A DNA stretch of 64,000 nt from Rhizobium sp. SEMIA4064 (GCF_003025035.1 NZ_PYJN01000006.1:166233-230232), one strand, 5' to 3'. Numbered from the stretch's first letter, positions 55,704 to 64,000 are shown. Program-made: numbers and translations. Notes: generated from the letters alone by a model not told the origin.

Positions 55704-56522
55704 TCAATCCTTGACGACGGCGATATCAGGCGCATCCACGGCCTTCATGCCGATGGCATGATAACCCGAATCGACATGGTGCACTTCGCCGGTGACAGCC
55801 GTGGAAAGATCGGAGAGCAGATAAAGCGCGGAGTTGCCGACTTCGTCGATCGAAACCGTGCGCTTCAGCGGCGCGTTATATTCATTCCATTTCAGGATGT
55901 AGCGGAAGTCGCCGATGCCGGCGGCGGCGAGCGTCTTGATCGGGCCGGCGGAAATGGCGTTGACGCGAATGCCGCGGCCGCCGAGATCGACGGAGAGGTA
56001 GCGGACACTCGCTTCGAGAGCAGCCTTGGCAACGCCCATGACGTTGTAGTTCGGCATGACCTTCTCTGCACCGTAATAGGTCAGCGTGATGATCGAGCCG
56101 CCGTCGTTCATGATGCGCTCGGCGCGCTGGGCGACGGCGATCAGCGAATAAACGGAGATGTCCATCGTGCGCGCGAAATTATCGCGGCTGGTGTCGACAT
56201 AACGTCCGGTCAGCTCATCCTTGTCGGAGAAGGCAATGGCGTGGACGACGAAATCGATCTTGCCCCATTTCGCTTCCAGCGTGTCGATGACGGCATCGAT
56301 CGTTGCCAGTTCCGTAACGTCGCAATGGCCGGCCATGAAGGCGCCGAGCTCCTGGGCGAGCGGCTCGACGCGCTTCTTCAAAGCGTCGCCCTGCCACGTC
56401 AACGCGATTTCGGCACCGGCTTCGGAACAGGCCTTGGCAATACCCCACGCTATGGAACGGTTGTTTGCAACGCCGAGGATGACGCCGCGCTTGCCTGCCA
56501 TGAGGCCAGTGGCTTGAGCCAT
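55704..56522 (-). CDS. fabI: Enoyl-[acyl-carrier-protein] reductase (NADH)
   Basis: FabI reduces trans-2-enoyl-ACP in fatty-acid elongation. The 272-residue short-chain reductase shows GKRGVILGVANNRSIAWGIAKA (NAD binding), HAIAFSDKDELTGRYVDTSRDNF, ITLTYYGAEKVMPNYNVMGVAKAALEASVRYL with the Y-x6-K pair (Tyr and Lys of NYNVMGVAK), and AGPIKTLAAAGIGDF. These are diagnostic of FabI. Rhizobia often carry two FabI copies; which this is cannot be told. Confidence 0.96.
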   Translation of the reverse strand: MAQATGLMAGKRGVILGVANNRSIAWGIAKACSEAGAEIALTWQGDALKKRVEPLAQELGAFMAGHCDVTELATIDAVIDTLEAKWGKIDFVVHAIAFSDKDELTGRYVDTSRDNFARTMDISVYSLIAVAQRAERIMNDGGSIITLTYYGAEKVMPNYNVMGVAKAALEASVRYLSVDLGGRGIRVNAISAGPIKTLAAAGIGDFRYILKWNEYNAPLKRTVSIDEVGNSALYLLSDLSTAVTGEVHHVDSGYHAIGMKAVDAPDIAVVKD

Positions 56523-56644
56523 ATTCTGCTCCCTTGAACTTTCGAATGATCCTGCCTATGGCATAGGCCGATCCCCTGTTCAAGCATTGGAAAGATCATC
56601 AACTGTTAGGGATCGTAACAAAGGGTGCGGTTGTCACTGAAATT

Positions 56645-57808
56645 TCACAAAAAAAGCCCCTCGCGCATGCTGCGCATCAAATCGGTAACTTTGTCGTCCG
56701 GTTTTTCCCACAGCATTAAGCGCAATTCAACCACGAGATTGCCTTTTCCGCCGTGCCCGTCCGGCAGTCCCTGATCGGAGATTCGGATGACCTGATCCGA
56801 ACCGGACCAGGGCGGGACTGTAAGCTTGACCGGACCGTTCAATCCCTCGACCATTGTCTCATAACCGAGCACAGCATTTTCGATGGTTACGGGAAGTGTC
56901 GTATGGACGTCGAGGCCATTGAGGGTAAAGCGGCTGTCGGTGGAAAGATGGATGGTGATCGCCACATCGCCGCGCTGCATGCCCTGCAATTTCAGCCCCT
57001 GGCCCTTCAGATGCACGACCTGGCCGTTGCTGATATCCGTCGTTGCCTGAAAGCGCGCTTCCCGTCCGTCGGAAAGCGGTACGGTGATCCAGTTTCCCTT
57101 CAGCATGTCTTCGAGGGTGACAGTCGCTTCGGCAGCGATCTCGGGCGTCTTTTCCGGCGCCTTATCCTGAGTGCTGCCGCCCGTAATGCGACGCACAAGC
57201 GAGCCGAGAATGCCGAAGCGCGAGCGGAAGACGGCCGGCCCGGTCCCCGTTGCAAGCTGCTCTTCCTCTGCAAAGGTCTCTTCGGTCTCGCCGCTGCTCT
57301 GTTCGCGCTGCTTCTCCGTCTCCGCGGCACTGGCGGCAGTCTCTGCCTGGTTCGGTGCGGCGCGGGCGGCCTTGGCGCCGAAAATGCGCTCGACCATATC
57401 CTCGGGTGACTCGCTTCCGGCGGCCTGTGGGTTGGCGGCCGCGGCAGCCTTCTGCGCCTTCTGGGCCTTGGCGCGGGCGAGTTCTTCCATAATCTTTTCG
57501 GCGTTGGCGCGTGCGGCCTTGGCGCGCTCCGCGGCTTCGCGGGCTGCCTGGCGCTGCTGCATGATGGTCTGCTCGGTGCTTTGGCCTTTCGCCTCGGCCA
57601 TGCGCGCCACCTGATCGTAGCGGCTGCGCTTCTGCGGGTCCTTCAGCGTTTCATAGGCACGGCCGATCTCGGCAAAACGCTCCGTTGCCGTGGGATCGCC
57701 GATATTGTGATCGGGATGCACGGCCTTGGCCAGGCTGCGCCATGCCGTCTTGATTTCGTCCGCCCCGGCATCCCGCTTTACGCCAAGCACCTTGTAAGGA
57801 TCGCGCAT
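56645..57808 (-). CDS. DnaJ/CbpA-like J-domain co-chaperone without zinc finger
   Basis: This ~387-residue protein has an N-terminal J domain (DPYKVLGVKRDAGADEIKTAWRSLAKAVHPDHN, HPD intact, residues 1-65), followed by a Gln/Ala/Glu-rich coiled linker of about 120 residues. The DnaJ C-terminal substrate-binding domains follow (NWITVPLSDGREARF; LKLQGMQRGDVAITIHLSTDSRFTLNG; ENAVLGYETMVEGLNGPVKLTVPPWSGSDQVIRI). No Cys-rich zinc-finger is present, so it is class B/CbpA-like. It would stimulate DnaK ATPase. ATG 57808 gives the J domain start. Confidence 0.9.
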   Translation of the reverse strand: MRDPYKVLGVKRDAGADEIKTAWRSLAKAVHPDHNIGDPTATERFAEIGRAYETLKDPQKRSRYDQVARMAEAKGQSTEQTIMQQRQAAREAAERAKAARANAEKIMEELARAKAQKAQKAAAAANPQAAGSESPEDMVERIFGAKAARAAPNQAETAASAAETEKQREQSSGETEETFAEEEQLATGTGPAVFRSRFGILGSLVRRITGGSTQDKAPEKTPEIAAEATVTLEDMLKGNWITVPLSDGREARFQATTDISNGQVVHLKGQGLKLQGMQRGDVAITIHLSTDSRFTLNGLDVHTTLPVTIENAVLGYETMVEGLNGPVKLTVPPWSGSDQVIRISDQGLPDGHGGKGNLVVELRLMLWEKPDDKVTDLMRSMREGLFL

Positions 57809-58163
57809 CATCATAACCACCGTTTTGAAGGGTGCCCGGCCTCGTTGTGGCGCCCCAAAAGAAAGAAAAACATATGGATCGCGCCGCCTCTTTCGCTCCC
57901 CGGAAGCAAGAAAGGTTGACGCGCATATGGTGTGATCCTGCGGGAGCAGTTGCTAATCAGTTGTTACGCCGGGCTGGCCGCACGGTTCGATCTACCGCAA
58001 TGGTTAGCCGTTCACTAAACTTTGATGCGAAATATCGCCTGGGAAGCCACGCCCGGCCCAGCTAACGGCACGGTTTCCAGGCGGGATTTGCCTTGACAAT
58101 AAGTATAGACAACTCATTTCATAGTGACGCGAGCATGCGACCAGCGGAAGGCCAGGGCATCCC
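57809..58163. other. Divergent intergenic region between dnaJ-like gene and cyclodeaminase-like gene
   Basis: This 355-bp stretch separates divergent genes. It contains the palindrome at 58093-58112 but no convincing reading frame. The dnaJ-like promoter is presumably within about 100 bp of 57808; no clear core promoter was resolved. Confidence 0.5.
58093..58112. promoter_or_regulatory. Palindromic operator candidate (GntR/HutC-like) upstream of the cyclodeaminase-like gene
   Basis: ttgacaataagtatagacaa is an imperfect inverted repeat: the left arm ttgacaata and right arm tatagacaa match at 7 of 9 positions. Its TTGACA could also be a -35 element, although the -10 region downstream (about 58116-58123) is poor. 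The shape resembles GntR/HutC-type operators; this is inference. Confidence 0.4.
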
Positions 58164-59168
58164 ATGCAGGAAATTTGGATCGACTATCTGAACGCCATCG
58201 ATACCAGGGCGCTGGCGTTGACCAACGACGAAATTCTCGCTGCCGTCAGCAGGGCGCTCGACGCACAGGGACGTGGCGAAACGGTGATCGAACCGCGCGT
58301 GCACCTCGTGCCTGAAAGTTCGGACAAGGGCCATTTCAACGTGCTCCGCGGCTATGTGAAGCCGCTCGACTATGCCGGCGTCAAAGTGGTTGGCGATTTC
58401 GTCGATAACTACAAGCAGGGCCTTCCTTCTGAAATGGCGGTGCTCAACCTTTTCGATCCGCGCACCGGCATGCCGAAGGCGATCATCGACGCCACGGCGA
58501 TCACCGATATGCGCACCGGCGCGGTCACGGCCATCGGCGCTCGCCATCTGGCTCGCAAGGACAGCAAGGTGCTCGGCCATATCGGCGCGCGCGGCACCGC
58601 CTATTGGAATGTCCGCCTGCTCGACCATCTCTTCGATTTCGAGGCAATCCGTATCCATTCCCGCCGGCCGGAAAGCCGCGACGCCTTCGCCGCCCGGCTG
58701 GAAAAGGATCTCGGCAAGAAGATCATCGTCACCGACAATTGGGAAGACTGCCTGAAGGACGCCGACATCATGGTCGAGGCCAGTCGTCTGCCGGAGCCGA
58801 CGCCACTCTTCAAGACAGCCTGGGTCAAGAAGGGCGCCTTCGTCGTTCCCTATGGCACGATGAGCGTGTTGGAATTCGATCTGACCGACATCATGGACAA
58901 GGTTGTCGTCGACGATTGGGGCCAATGCGGCCCCGGCCGTCCCTATGGCGCATTGCGCCGGCATGTCGATGAGGGCAAGGTGACGGCGGAGACGCTGCAT
59001 GCCGAAATCGGCCAGATCGTCTGCGGCGCACGGCCCGGCCGCGAGAGCGACGACGAGACCATTCTCTTCTGGCATCGCGGTCTCAGCACCACGGATGTTG
59101 CGCTGGGCGCGGCCATGGTCGACAAGGCGAAGCGGATGAATATCGGCCAGCGCCTGCGCTTCGCCTGA
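58164..59168 (+). CDS. Ornithine cyclodeaminase/mu-crystallin family protein
   Basis: This 334-residue NAD(P)-dependent protein shows the OCD/mu-crystallin pattern: KPLDYAGVKVVGDFVDNYKQGLPSEMAVLNLFDPRTGMPKAIIDATAITDMRTGAVTAIGARHLA-type substrate domain (residues about 70-135) with Lys and Arg. The Rossmann segment reads KVLGHIGARGTAYWNVRLL. Its nucleotide-binding loop is G-A-R-G-T-A rather than the common G-A-G-V-Q-A. ASRLPEPTPLFKT and MDKVVVDDWGQCG follow, with an Asp where OCD has one. It may be a cyclodeaminase or an imine/amino-acid reductase-like enzyme. It precedes the ammonia-lyase-like gene by 18 bp, forming a two-gene operon. Confidence 0.87.
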   Translation: MQEIWIDYLNAIDTRALALTNDEILAAVSRALDAQGRGETVIEPRVHLVPESSDKGHFNVLRGYVKPLDYAGVKVVGDFVDNYKQGLPSEMAVLNLFDPRTGMPKAIIDATAITDMRTGAVTAIGARHLARKDSKVLGHIGARGTAYWNVRLLDHLFDFEAIRIHSRRPESRDAFAARLEKDLGKKIIVTDNWEDCLKDADIMVEASRLPEPTPLFKTAWVKKGAFVVPYGTMSVLEFDLTDIMDKVVVDDWGQCGPGRPYGALRRHVDEGKVTAETLHAEIGQIVCGARPGRESDDETILFWHRGLSTTDVALGAAMVDKAKRMNIGQRLRFA

Positions 59169-59186
59169 AAACGTTCGGTTTGAGAA

Positions 59187-60719
59187 ATGGACAGACGGAT
59201 GGGTGCCGACGCTAAGGTGATCTTCGATGCGTCCGGCGCGGATATCGATGCGATCTGCGCTATCGCCCGCGACAGCGCAGAGGTGACAATCGGTGCTGAT
59301 GCGCTCGCCGGCATCGAAGCCGCCTATGCCTGTCTCGTCCGCCATGCCGGCGAGGGCAAGGCGATCTATGGGGTTAGCACCGGCTTGGGCGCGGCCGTCG
59401 ATACGCGCCTCGATCCCACGAAGGATTCAGGGCAACACCGTATTCCACGCCCCCGCGCCGTCGGCGTCGGGCGCTTTGCCGAAGCGGACGAGGTCCGCGC
59501 CATGATGGCGGCGCGTTTGGCCCGTTTCTGCCGAGGCTATTCGGGGGGTTCGCCCGAGGTGGCGCAAGCGCTTGCCGGCATGCTCAATTGCGCCGTTCAT
59601 CCGAAGGTGCCGATGACCGGTTCGATCGGCGAGGCGGATCTTCCGCCGCTTGCACATATTGCACTGGTATTGGTCGGGGAGGGGAAAGCCATTCTGCCGG
59701 GCGGCCGTGAGGTCTCCGGCGCTGAAGCATTGGCGGTCGCCGGGCTCGCACAGCCGCCCTTCGGTATTAAGGATGGATTGTCGCTGATCTCTTCCAACGC
59801 TGCTTCCGTTGGCCTTGCCTGCCTGCTGCTGCAGGACATCAGGCGTATTTTCGACGCGCATGTCGGTGCGGCAGCGCTGTCCTACGAAGGATTTCGCGCG
59901 AGCCTCGATCCGCTCGACCCGCTGGCGATACGCCTGCGGCCCGGCCCCGGACAAGGCGATGTCGCGGCGGCGGTTCGCTCGCTGCTCGAAGGGGGCGATC
60001 TGACGAAACAAGGGGCCGCGCGGCGCCTTCAGGATCCGCTCAGCCTTCGCTGCGTGCCATCGGTCTCCGGCACTGCCTTGCATGCGCTGAGAGCGGCGTG
60101 GTCGGCGACCGAACTCGAGCTGCACTCCAGTGACGACAACCCATCGGTTCTTGCCGATGAAGATGTCGTGCTGCCGACGGGCAATTTCGATCCGACCCAC
60201 ATGGTGCTGGCCTTCGACACGTTGGCGCTCGCGCTCGCCCGTCTTGCCGCCATGACAGCCGAGCGGATCATGAAGCTGCTGTCGCCGGGCTTTTCCGATC
60301 TGCCGCGTTTCCTCGCACCGGAAGGTGCTGGCGCCAACGGTTTTGGCGCATTGCAAAAGACCGTCGCGGCGCTGACGGCGGAGATCGGCCATCTGGCGAT
60401 GCCCATGCCCTTTACGGTGACGCCGGTTGCCGATCGTGTGGAGGACTATGCGTCGCTTGCCATGTCGGTGATCGACAAGACCGGACGGCTGGTTGAGAAG
60501 CTACGATACCTCACCGCGATCGAACTGATCGTAGCCGCCCGCGCCATCGACCTGCGTGGTCCAATAAAGCTGGGCGACAGGGCCGAGACGCTATTTACCG
60601 TCATCCGCTCCATCGTGCCGCCGCTCGAGGTGGACCGTTCGCCCAGCAACGATATCTACGCGCTTGCCGATTGCATTGCGGCGGGCACGCTGATCGGCCC
60701 GCTTTTGACGATGAAATGA
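59187..60719 (+). CDS. Aromatic amino acid/histidine ammonia-lyase homologue lacking the MIO triad
   Basis: This 510-residue protein has the HAL/PAL fold (YGVSTGLGAAVD with Tyr61, SDDNPSV, LARLAAMTAERIMKLL). But the cofactor-forming G-S-x-G-A-S-G-D-L is G145-S-I-G-E-A-D151-L, with no Ala-Ser-Gly, so the MIO group cannot form as known. Other HAL active-site residues are also changed: Leu285 for the Tyr of Q-D-P-Y-S-L-R, Ser202 for the Asn of L-N-G-T, and R-P-R-A for the S-H-A. Arg288 and the Glu of EDYAS are kept. Ammonia-lyase activity is therefore doubtful. It is 18 bp after the cyclodeaminase-like gene. ATG 59187; ATG 59199 is possible. Confidence 0.9.
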   Translation: MDRRMGADAKVIFDASGADIDAICAIARDSAEVTIGADALAGIEAAYACLVRHAGEGKAIYGVSTGLGAAVDTRLDPTKDSGQHRIPRPRAVGVGRFAEADEVRAMMAARLARFCRGYSGGSPEVAQALAGMLNCAVHPKVPMTGSIGEADLPPLAHIALVLVGEGKAILPGGREVSGAEALAVAGLAQPPFGIKDGLSLISSNAASVGLACLLLQDIRRIFDAHVGAAALSYEGFRASLDPLDPLAIRLRPGPGQGDVAAAVRSLLEGGDLTKQGAARRLQDPLSLRCVPSVSGTALHALRAAWSATELELHSSDDNPSVLADEDVVLPTGNFDPTHMVLAFDTLALALARLAAMTAERIMKLLSPGFSDLPRFLAPEGAGANGFGALQKTVAALTAEIGHLAMPMPFTVTPVADRVEDYASLAMSVIDKTGRLVEKLRYLTAIELIVAARAIDLRGPIKLGDRAETLFTVIRSIVPPLEVDRSPSNDIYALADCIAAGTLIGPLLTMK

Positions 60720-60735
60720 GAAAGAGAGACGGTTA

Positions 60736-61185
60736 TCAGCCGTCCTGCTGGAAACTCAGCAATTGCCATTCGCCTTGGCCAACGAGGCAGGTCTTGCCGA
60801 AGAAGTTGGCGATGCCGTCATAGGAATGGCGAGTGGTGCGGAACTGGCGGCAGACCTGTCCCGAGGCGTTGTTTTCAACGATCGTGTCGATGACGCCGGC
60901 GCTACCCGTCGAGGCGTTCGCCCAAGGAACGGACCGTCCGTTCAACTTGTTGAGATCTGCCGAAGTCACCGCGTTACGCACCGTCGTCTCGTCGGAAACG
61001 CTGTCGGTTGTCACAGGAGCAGTCGGGATGGTGCCGGTTGAAACGCTCCGATCCACCTTCGTCGAACTCAGCATGTCCATGCCGCCGCCGACGCAGCCGC
61101 CAAGGGAGAGAATGGCAATCGCCATCGTCGCGCCTTTTGCAAGCTTGCGCTTTGTATGAACCGTCGACTTTGCTATGACTTCCAC
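60736..61185 (-). CDS. RT0821/Lpp0805-type surface lipoprotein
   Basis: This 149-residue protein has an N-terminal signal with a lipobox (ILSLGGC at about residues 24-30). The mature part includes ALNKLNGRSVPWANASTGSAGVI-like ADLNKLNGRSVPWANA, then TIVENNASGQVCRQFRTTRHSYDGIANFFGKTCLVGQGEWQLL-type sequence with two cysteines. I assign it to the RT0821/Lpp0805 surface family from memory. It is divergent from pdxH (62 bp), an arrangement I recall from other rhizobia, and convergent with the ammonia-lyase-like gene. Confidence 0.82.
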   Translation of the reverse strand: MEVIAKSTVHTKRKLAKGATMAIAILSLGGCVGGGMDMLSSTKVDRSVSTGTIPTAPVTTDSVSDETTVRNAVTSADLNKLNGRSVPWANASTGSAGVIDTIVENNASGQVCRQFRTTRHSYDGIANFFGKTCLVGQGEWQLLSFQQDG

Positions 61186-61247
61186 CCGAGTATCTTGGCC
61201 AGTGTTGGGGCTGGCGATTTTAGGAAATGCGGAGAATTTGAGCTAAT

Positions 61248-61868
61248 ATGTCGGAAAACGAGTTAACAAGCGGTGACTTCACCGAGCAGAACGAGCCCTT
61301 CGCGCTTTTCGCTTCCTGGCTGCGCGACGCTGAAGCCAATGAGCCGAATGATCCGAATGCGGTTGCCTTGGCAACGGTTGATAAGGATGGATTGCCAAAT
61401 GTCCGCATGGTTCTTCTGAAAGGTTTCGATAGCCAGGGATTCGTATTCTATACAAATTTCGAGAGCCGGAAAGGCCAAGAAATTCTTTCCCAAAAGAAAG
61501 CGGCGATGTGCTTCCACTGGAAATCGCTGCGCCGGCAGGTCAGGCTGCGCGGTCTGGTTGAAGTCGTCAGCGACAAGGAAGCCGACGACTATTTCAAGAC
61601 GCGTGCCCGCGGCAGCCGCATCGGCGCCTGGGCGTCGAAGCAGTCGCGCCCGCTCGAAGGCCGCTTTGCCCTGGAAAAGGCCGTCGCCGAATATACGGCC
61701 CGCTACGCCATCGGCGAAATTCCACGCCCTGCCTATTGGTCCGGCTTCCGCATCCGGCCGCTGTCGATCGAATTCTGGCACGATCGCCAGTTCCGCCTGC
61801 ACGATCGCGTCGAGTTTCGCCGTGACGTGCCGGAGGGCGCCTGGGAAAAGGTGCGGATGTATCCGTAA
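61248..61868 (+). CDS. pdxH: Pyridoxamine 5'-phosphate oxidase
   Basis: PdxH oxidises pyridoxine/pyridoxamine 5'-phosphate to PLP with FMN. The 206-residue protein shows [48 protein letters not shown] FMN domain, [37 protein letters not shown], and the C-terminal [28 protein letters not shown] with W-x-x-x-R-L-x-x-R. ATG 61248; the usual length for the family is about 200-220 aa, so it is complete. Confidence 0.96.
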   Translation: MSENELTSGDFTEQNEPFALFASWLRDAEANEPNDPNAVALATVDKDGLPNVRMVLLKGFDSQGFVFYTNFESRKGQEILSQKKAAMCFHWKSLRRQVRLRGLVEVVSDKEADDYFKTRARGSRIGAWASKQSRPLEGRFALEKAVAEYTARYAIGEIPRPAYWSGFRIRPLSIEFWHDRQFRLHDRVEFRRDVPEGAWEKVRMYP

Positions 61869-61889
61869 CGGATTATGCCGATGCCCAAA

Positions 61890-61993
61890 GCATGTCGCGC
61901 AAAAGTGCTCAGCGGTTTTGCGATAACGACATGCGCAAATTCAAGAATCTAAAGCGCAACAAGCGACTCTGAAAGATCGCGATGCGCTTTAGC
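61890..61993. repeat. Palindromic REP-like element
   Basis: Within it, catgtcg (61891-61897) and cgacatg (61927-61933) enclose cgcaaaagtgctcagcggttttgcg-type sequence, itself an inverted pair (cgcaaaa / ttttgcg). A second part repeats taaagcgc...gcgcttta around 61950-61991. I recall this sequence type as a widespread rhizobial intergenic repeat. It runs into the deacetylase stop codon (61989). Confidence 0.7.
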
Positions 61994-63035
61994 GCCCCAT
62001 CAGCCGCATGGGGATGCCGGAGGCAAGCGCCGAGGCATATCGGGCCTTCTGGTAGTGACCGTTCAACGACAGTCGTGGCAGATGGGTGAGGGCAGCGGCA
62101 CTCGCCGTTCCGATCGTCCCAGGCCGGGTCGTAACGCCGACGGAAAAGCCGAGTTCCGCCGCTAGCCGGGCTTCGCGAGGAGAGACGGCATCGGCCGTGC
62201 CGTAGGGATAGGCGATCGCTGCTGGCCGCCCGCCGATGATGTCAGCGACATAATCCGCCGACAAAGCCATTTCCGCAGCCGCTTCCGCTTCCGGCAGACG
62301 AGCGAGCGCCCGGTGGCTGACCGTATGGGCGCCGAGCGAGGCAAGCGGGTGACGGACAAGCTGCTTCAATTCCTCCCGGTCCATGATCGCTGAGCGCACG
62401 AGATCGAGTGGCTCCAGGCCGTTCGTTCGGGCGAGCTCGTCGATCCGGCCAACGGCCTCCGTCTCATCATGGGCATGAACATAGGCGGCGAAGCGGGCAA
62501 AGACGGCTTGCCGCTGGCTGGCTTTGTCGAGGTCGAAGCTCTCCGGGCCTATCCCGAAATCGAAGGTCAGGCGATCCAACCGGCAGAGCAGGTCGGCCAG
62601 TGTTTCCCACCAAATACTATGTGTCCGCTCCGACAGGCCCTGTGTGACGAAGATTGTGAAGGGAATACCGTGCCGGGCAAAGACCGGCAGCGCATGATCG
62701 AGATTGTCGCGATTGCCGTCGTCGAGGGTGAAAACAGCAAAGGGTGGCTTGTTGCGATCACTTGCGATACGGTCCGGCAGCGCATCGAGGGCGATGAAAT
62801 CATAACCATCCCGTTTCAGCCGGCTGATCGCGCGGTCAAGGAATTCTGGCGAAATTTCCAGATGCGCATTCGGTGCGAAGGTTCGGCACAAGGGAGGACG
62901 GACATGATGCAGGGTGAAAATGGCGCCTAGGCCGGCGACGTCGCGCATCAAGCCGAGGTTTTTCAGAATTGCGGCGGTTTCCAGCCCGCCGGAGATTACC
63001 GCGCGCTTGAGACGGATTCTGATGCCCTGTTCCAT
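61989..63035 (-). CDS. Polysaccharide deacetylase family protein
   Basis: This 348-residue NodB-homology protein shows FTLHHVRPPLCRTFAPNAHLEISPEFLDRAI, then PPFAVFTLDDGNRDNLDHALPVFARHGIPFTIFV with the TxDDG motif and its metal-binding Asp pair. LGAHTVSHRALARLPEAEAAAEM has the second His motif (H-T-x-x-H), and AIAYPYGTADAVS fits the P-Y-G-x motif. It probably deacetylates a cell-envelope polysaccharide or peptidoglycan. No signal peptide is clear. Its stop lies at the edge of the REP-like element, and the next gene, divergent, is the D,D-carboxypeptidase. Confidence 0.92.
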   Translation of the reverse strand: MEQGIRIRLKRAVISGGLETAAILKNLGLMRDVAGLGAIFTLHHVRPPLCRTFAPNAHLEISPEFLDRAISRLKRDGYDFIALDALPDRIASDRNKPPFAVFTLDDGNRDNLDHALPVFARHGIPFTIFVTQGLSERTHSIWWETLADLLCRLDRLTFDFGIGPESFDLDKASQRQAVFARFAAYVHAHDETEAVGRIDELARTNGLEPLDLVRSAIMDREELKQLVRHPLASLGAHTVSHRALARLPEAEAAAEMALSADYVADIIGGRPAAIAYPYGTADAVSPREARLAAELGFSVGVTTRPGTIGTASAAALTHLPRLSLNGHYQKARYASALASGIPMRLMGR

Positions 63036-63263
63036 GGGATTTAACCGGTTGACGAATGACCATGCTGTAGCCCATCCGCCGTTAAGTCTTGCTGAATCTG
63101 CATCATCTTTTCAATACGTTAACCGTTATTTTACCAGCAAAGGCAAAATTGGGAATTCTGTCGAGGGTGTTGCCTCAATATCGCACCGAAATCAGGCTTT
63201 TGTCGCAAATGCGTACATTGGGTTGATGCGGTGTATCGGCATTTGTTTCAGTTGGGGACGAAT

Positions 63264-64000
63264 ATGAAAAAACTTTTGATGGCCCTTTCTGCGGCCGTCT
63301 TGCTGTTGAGCGCACCGGTGGCGAGCTTTGCGGGCAGCGCCTATTTCATTATGGATGCGAAATCCGGCAAGGTCTTGGCTTCCGATAATGCCGATGATCT
63401 CAACCATCCCGCATCGCTGACGAAGATGATGACGCTGTATCTGACCTTCGAGGCGATCCATCGCGGTAAGATCGGTTGGAACACAGAGGTTCCGGTCTCG
63501 CGCAACGCCTCCGGTAAGAGCCCGACCAAGCTCGGCCTGAAACCGGGCAGCACCATTACCGTCCGCGATGCCGTCAACGGCATGATCGTCAAGTCCGCCA
63601 ACGATGCCGCCACTGCCATGGGCGAGGCGCTGGGCGGCAGCGAAAGCGGCTTTGCCCGCATGATGACGCAGAAGGCACGCGAAATCGGTATGCGCCGCAC
63701 CGTATTCACCAATCCGTCGGGCTTGCCGAGCATGGAGCAGGTGACGACCGCGCGCGACATGTCCACGCTCGCCGTCGCGCTCATCAACAACTATCCGCAG
63801 GAATATCGGCTGTTTTCACAGTCGGGCTTTACCTATCGCGGCAGCCGAATTCGTGGTCATAACAATCTGATGTATCGCTACGAGGGCATGGACGGCATCA
63901 AGACCGGCTACACCAATGCCTCCGGTTTCAACATCGTCAGCGCCGTGCGCCAGGGTAACCGCCGCGTTATCGGCGTTGTGATGGGCGGAGCGACTGCCCG
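63264..64000 (+). CDS. D-alanyl-D-alanine carboxypeptidase (partial, runs off the window)
   Basis: This DacA/PBP5-6-type peptidase begins with a signal peptide (MKKLLMALSAAVLLLSAPVASFA). It has the active-site motifs of penicillin-binding serine peptidases: S-x-x-K in HPASLTKMM, S-x-N in VKSANDAATAMG, and K-T-G in GMDGIKTGYTNASG. The frame stays open to the last base, so the C-terminal part is missing. It trims D-Ala from peptidoglycan pentapeptides. ATG 63264 follows GGGGACG. Ends beyond 64000. Confidence 0.93.
   Translation, partial: MKKLLMALSAAVLLLSAPVASFAGSAYFIMDAKSGKVLASDNADDLNHPASLTKMMTLYLTFEAIHRGKIGWNTEVPVSRNASGKSPTKLGLKPGSTITVRDAVNGMIVKSANDAATAMGEALGGSESGFARMMTQKAREIGMRRTVFTNPSGLPSMEQVTTARDMSTLAVALINNYPQEYRLFSQSGFTYRGSRIRGHNNLMYRYEGMDGIKTGYTNASGFNIVSAVRQGNRRVIGVVMGGATA

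Overview
The window looks like chromosomal DNA of a Rhizobiaceae alphaproteobacterium, probably Rhizobium in the broad sense. The grounds are the high-GC, densely packed genes, rhizobial families (DUF1217, DUF6101, BA14K, DUF1344, a BioMNY transporter, a RibB fused to a dead GTP cyclohydrolase II domain) and several families of intergenic palindromic repeats of the rhizobial mosaic type. No rRNA, tRNA, CRISPR array, integrase or classical IS element was seen. Names rest on reading the translated sequences and on recalled family knowledge; no database was searched.

Layout. 0-8.7 kb: glyQ and glyS, separated by a LemA protein, an EPSP synthase, a DUF2207 membrane protein and a DUF559 nuclease that sits between palindromic repeats; then DUF523. 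8.7-20.4 kb: a Cache-type chemoreceptor, purD, tex, cfa, an outer-membrane MipA/OmpV protein, ubiA, a GNAT acetyltransferase and DUF6101. 20.7-26.5 kb: a seven-repeat DUF1217 protein and a soluble FtsK. 26.7-35.9 kb: an FAD oxidoreductase with a Sua5-type threonylcarbamoyl-AMP synthase, an ACT protein with an apparent ATA start, a GH25-like protein, BA14K, a CorA/ZntB transporter, and an acyl-CoA dehydrogenase/enoyl-CoA hydratase operon behind a LiuR-like palindrome. 35.9-36.8 kb: a GIY-YIG nuclease bracketed by two inverted pairs of a second repeat family. 36.8-47.7 kb: RNA methyltransferases (RlmD-like, TlyA), DUF4424, a second chemoreceptor with a CheR-docking tail, ppk2, dxs, pirin, xseB and a histone-deacetylase-like amidohydrolase. 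47.9-53.8 kb: a thioesterase, bioMNY, a YcaQ-type glycosylase, ribBX and aroC. 54.1-64 kb: DUF1344, a phage-like protein, a phosphatase, fabI, a DnaJ-like protein, a two-gene cassette (ornithine-cyclodeaminase-like plus an aromatic-ammonia-lyase homologue lacking the MIO triad), an RT0821-type lipoprotein, pdxH, a polysaccharide deacetylase, and the start of a D,D-carboxypeptidase that runs off the window.

Most of the window is housekeeping. The unusual parts are: (i) two unrelated stand-alone nucleases (DUF559 and GIY-YIG), each bracketed by its own palindromic repeat family, with a further repeat copy elsewhere that has no nuclease; this resembles the REPIN/RAYT arrangement but without a tyrosine transposase; and (ii) the cyclodeaminase/ammonia-lyase-like pair, whose lyase has lost the cofactor-forming Ala-Ser-Gly and several catalytic residues and which has a palindromic operator candidate upstream.
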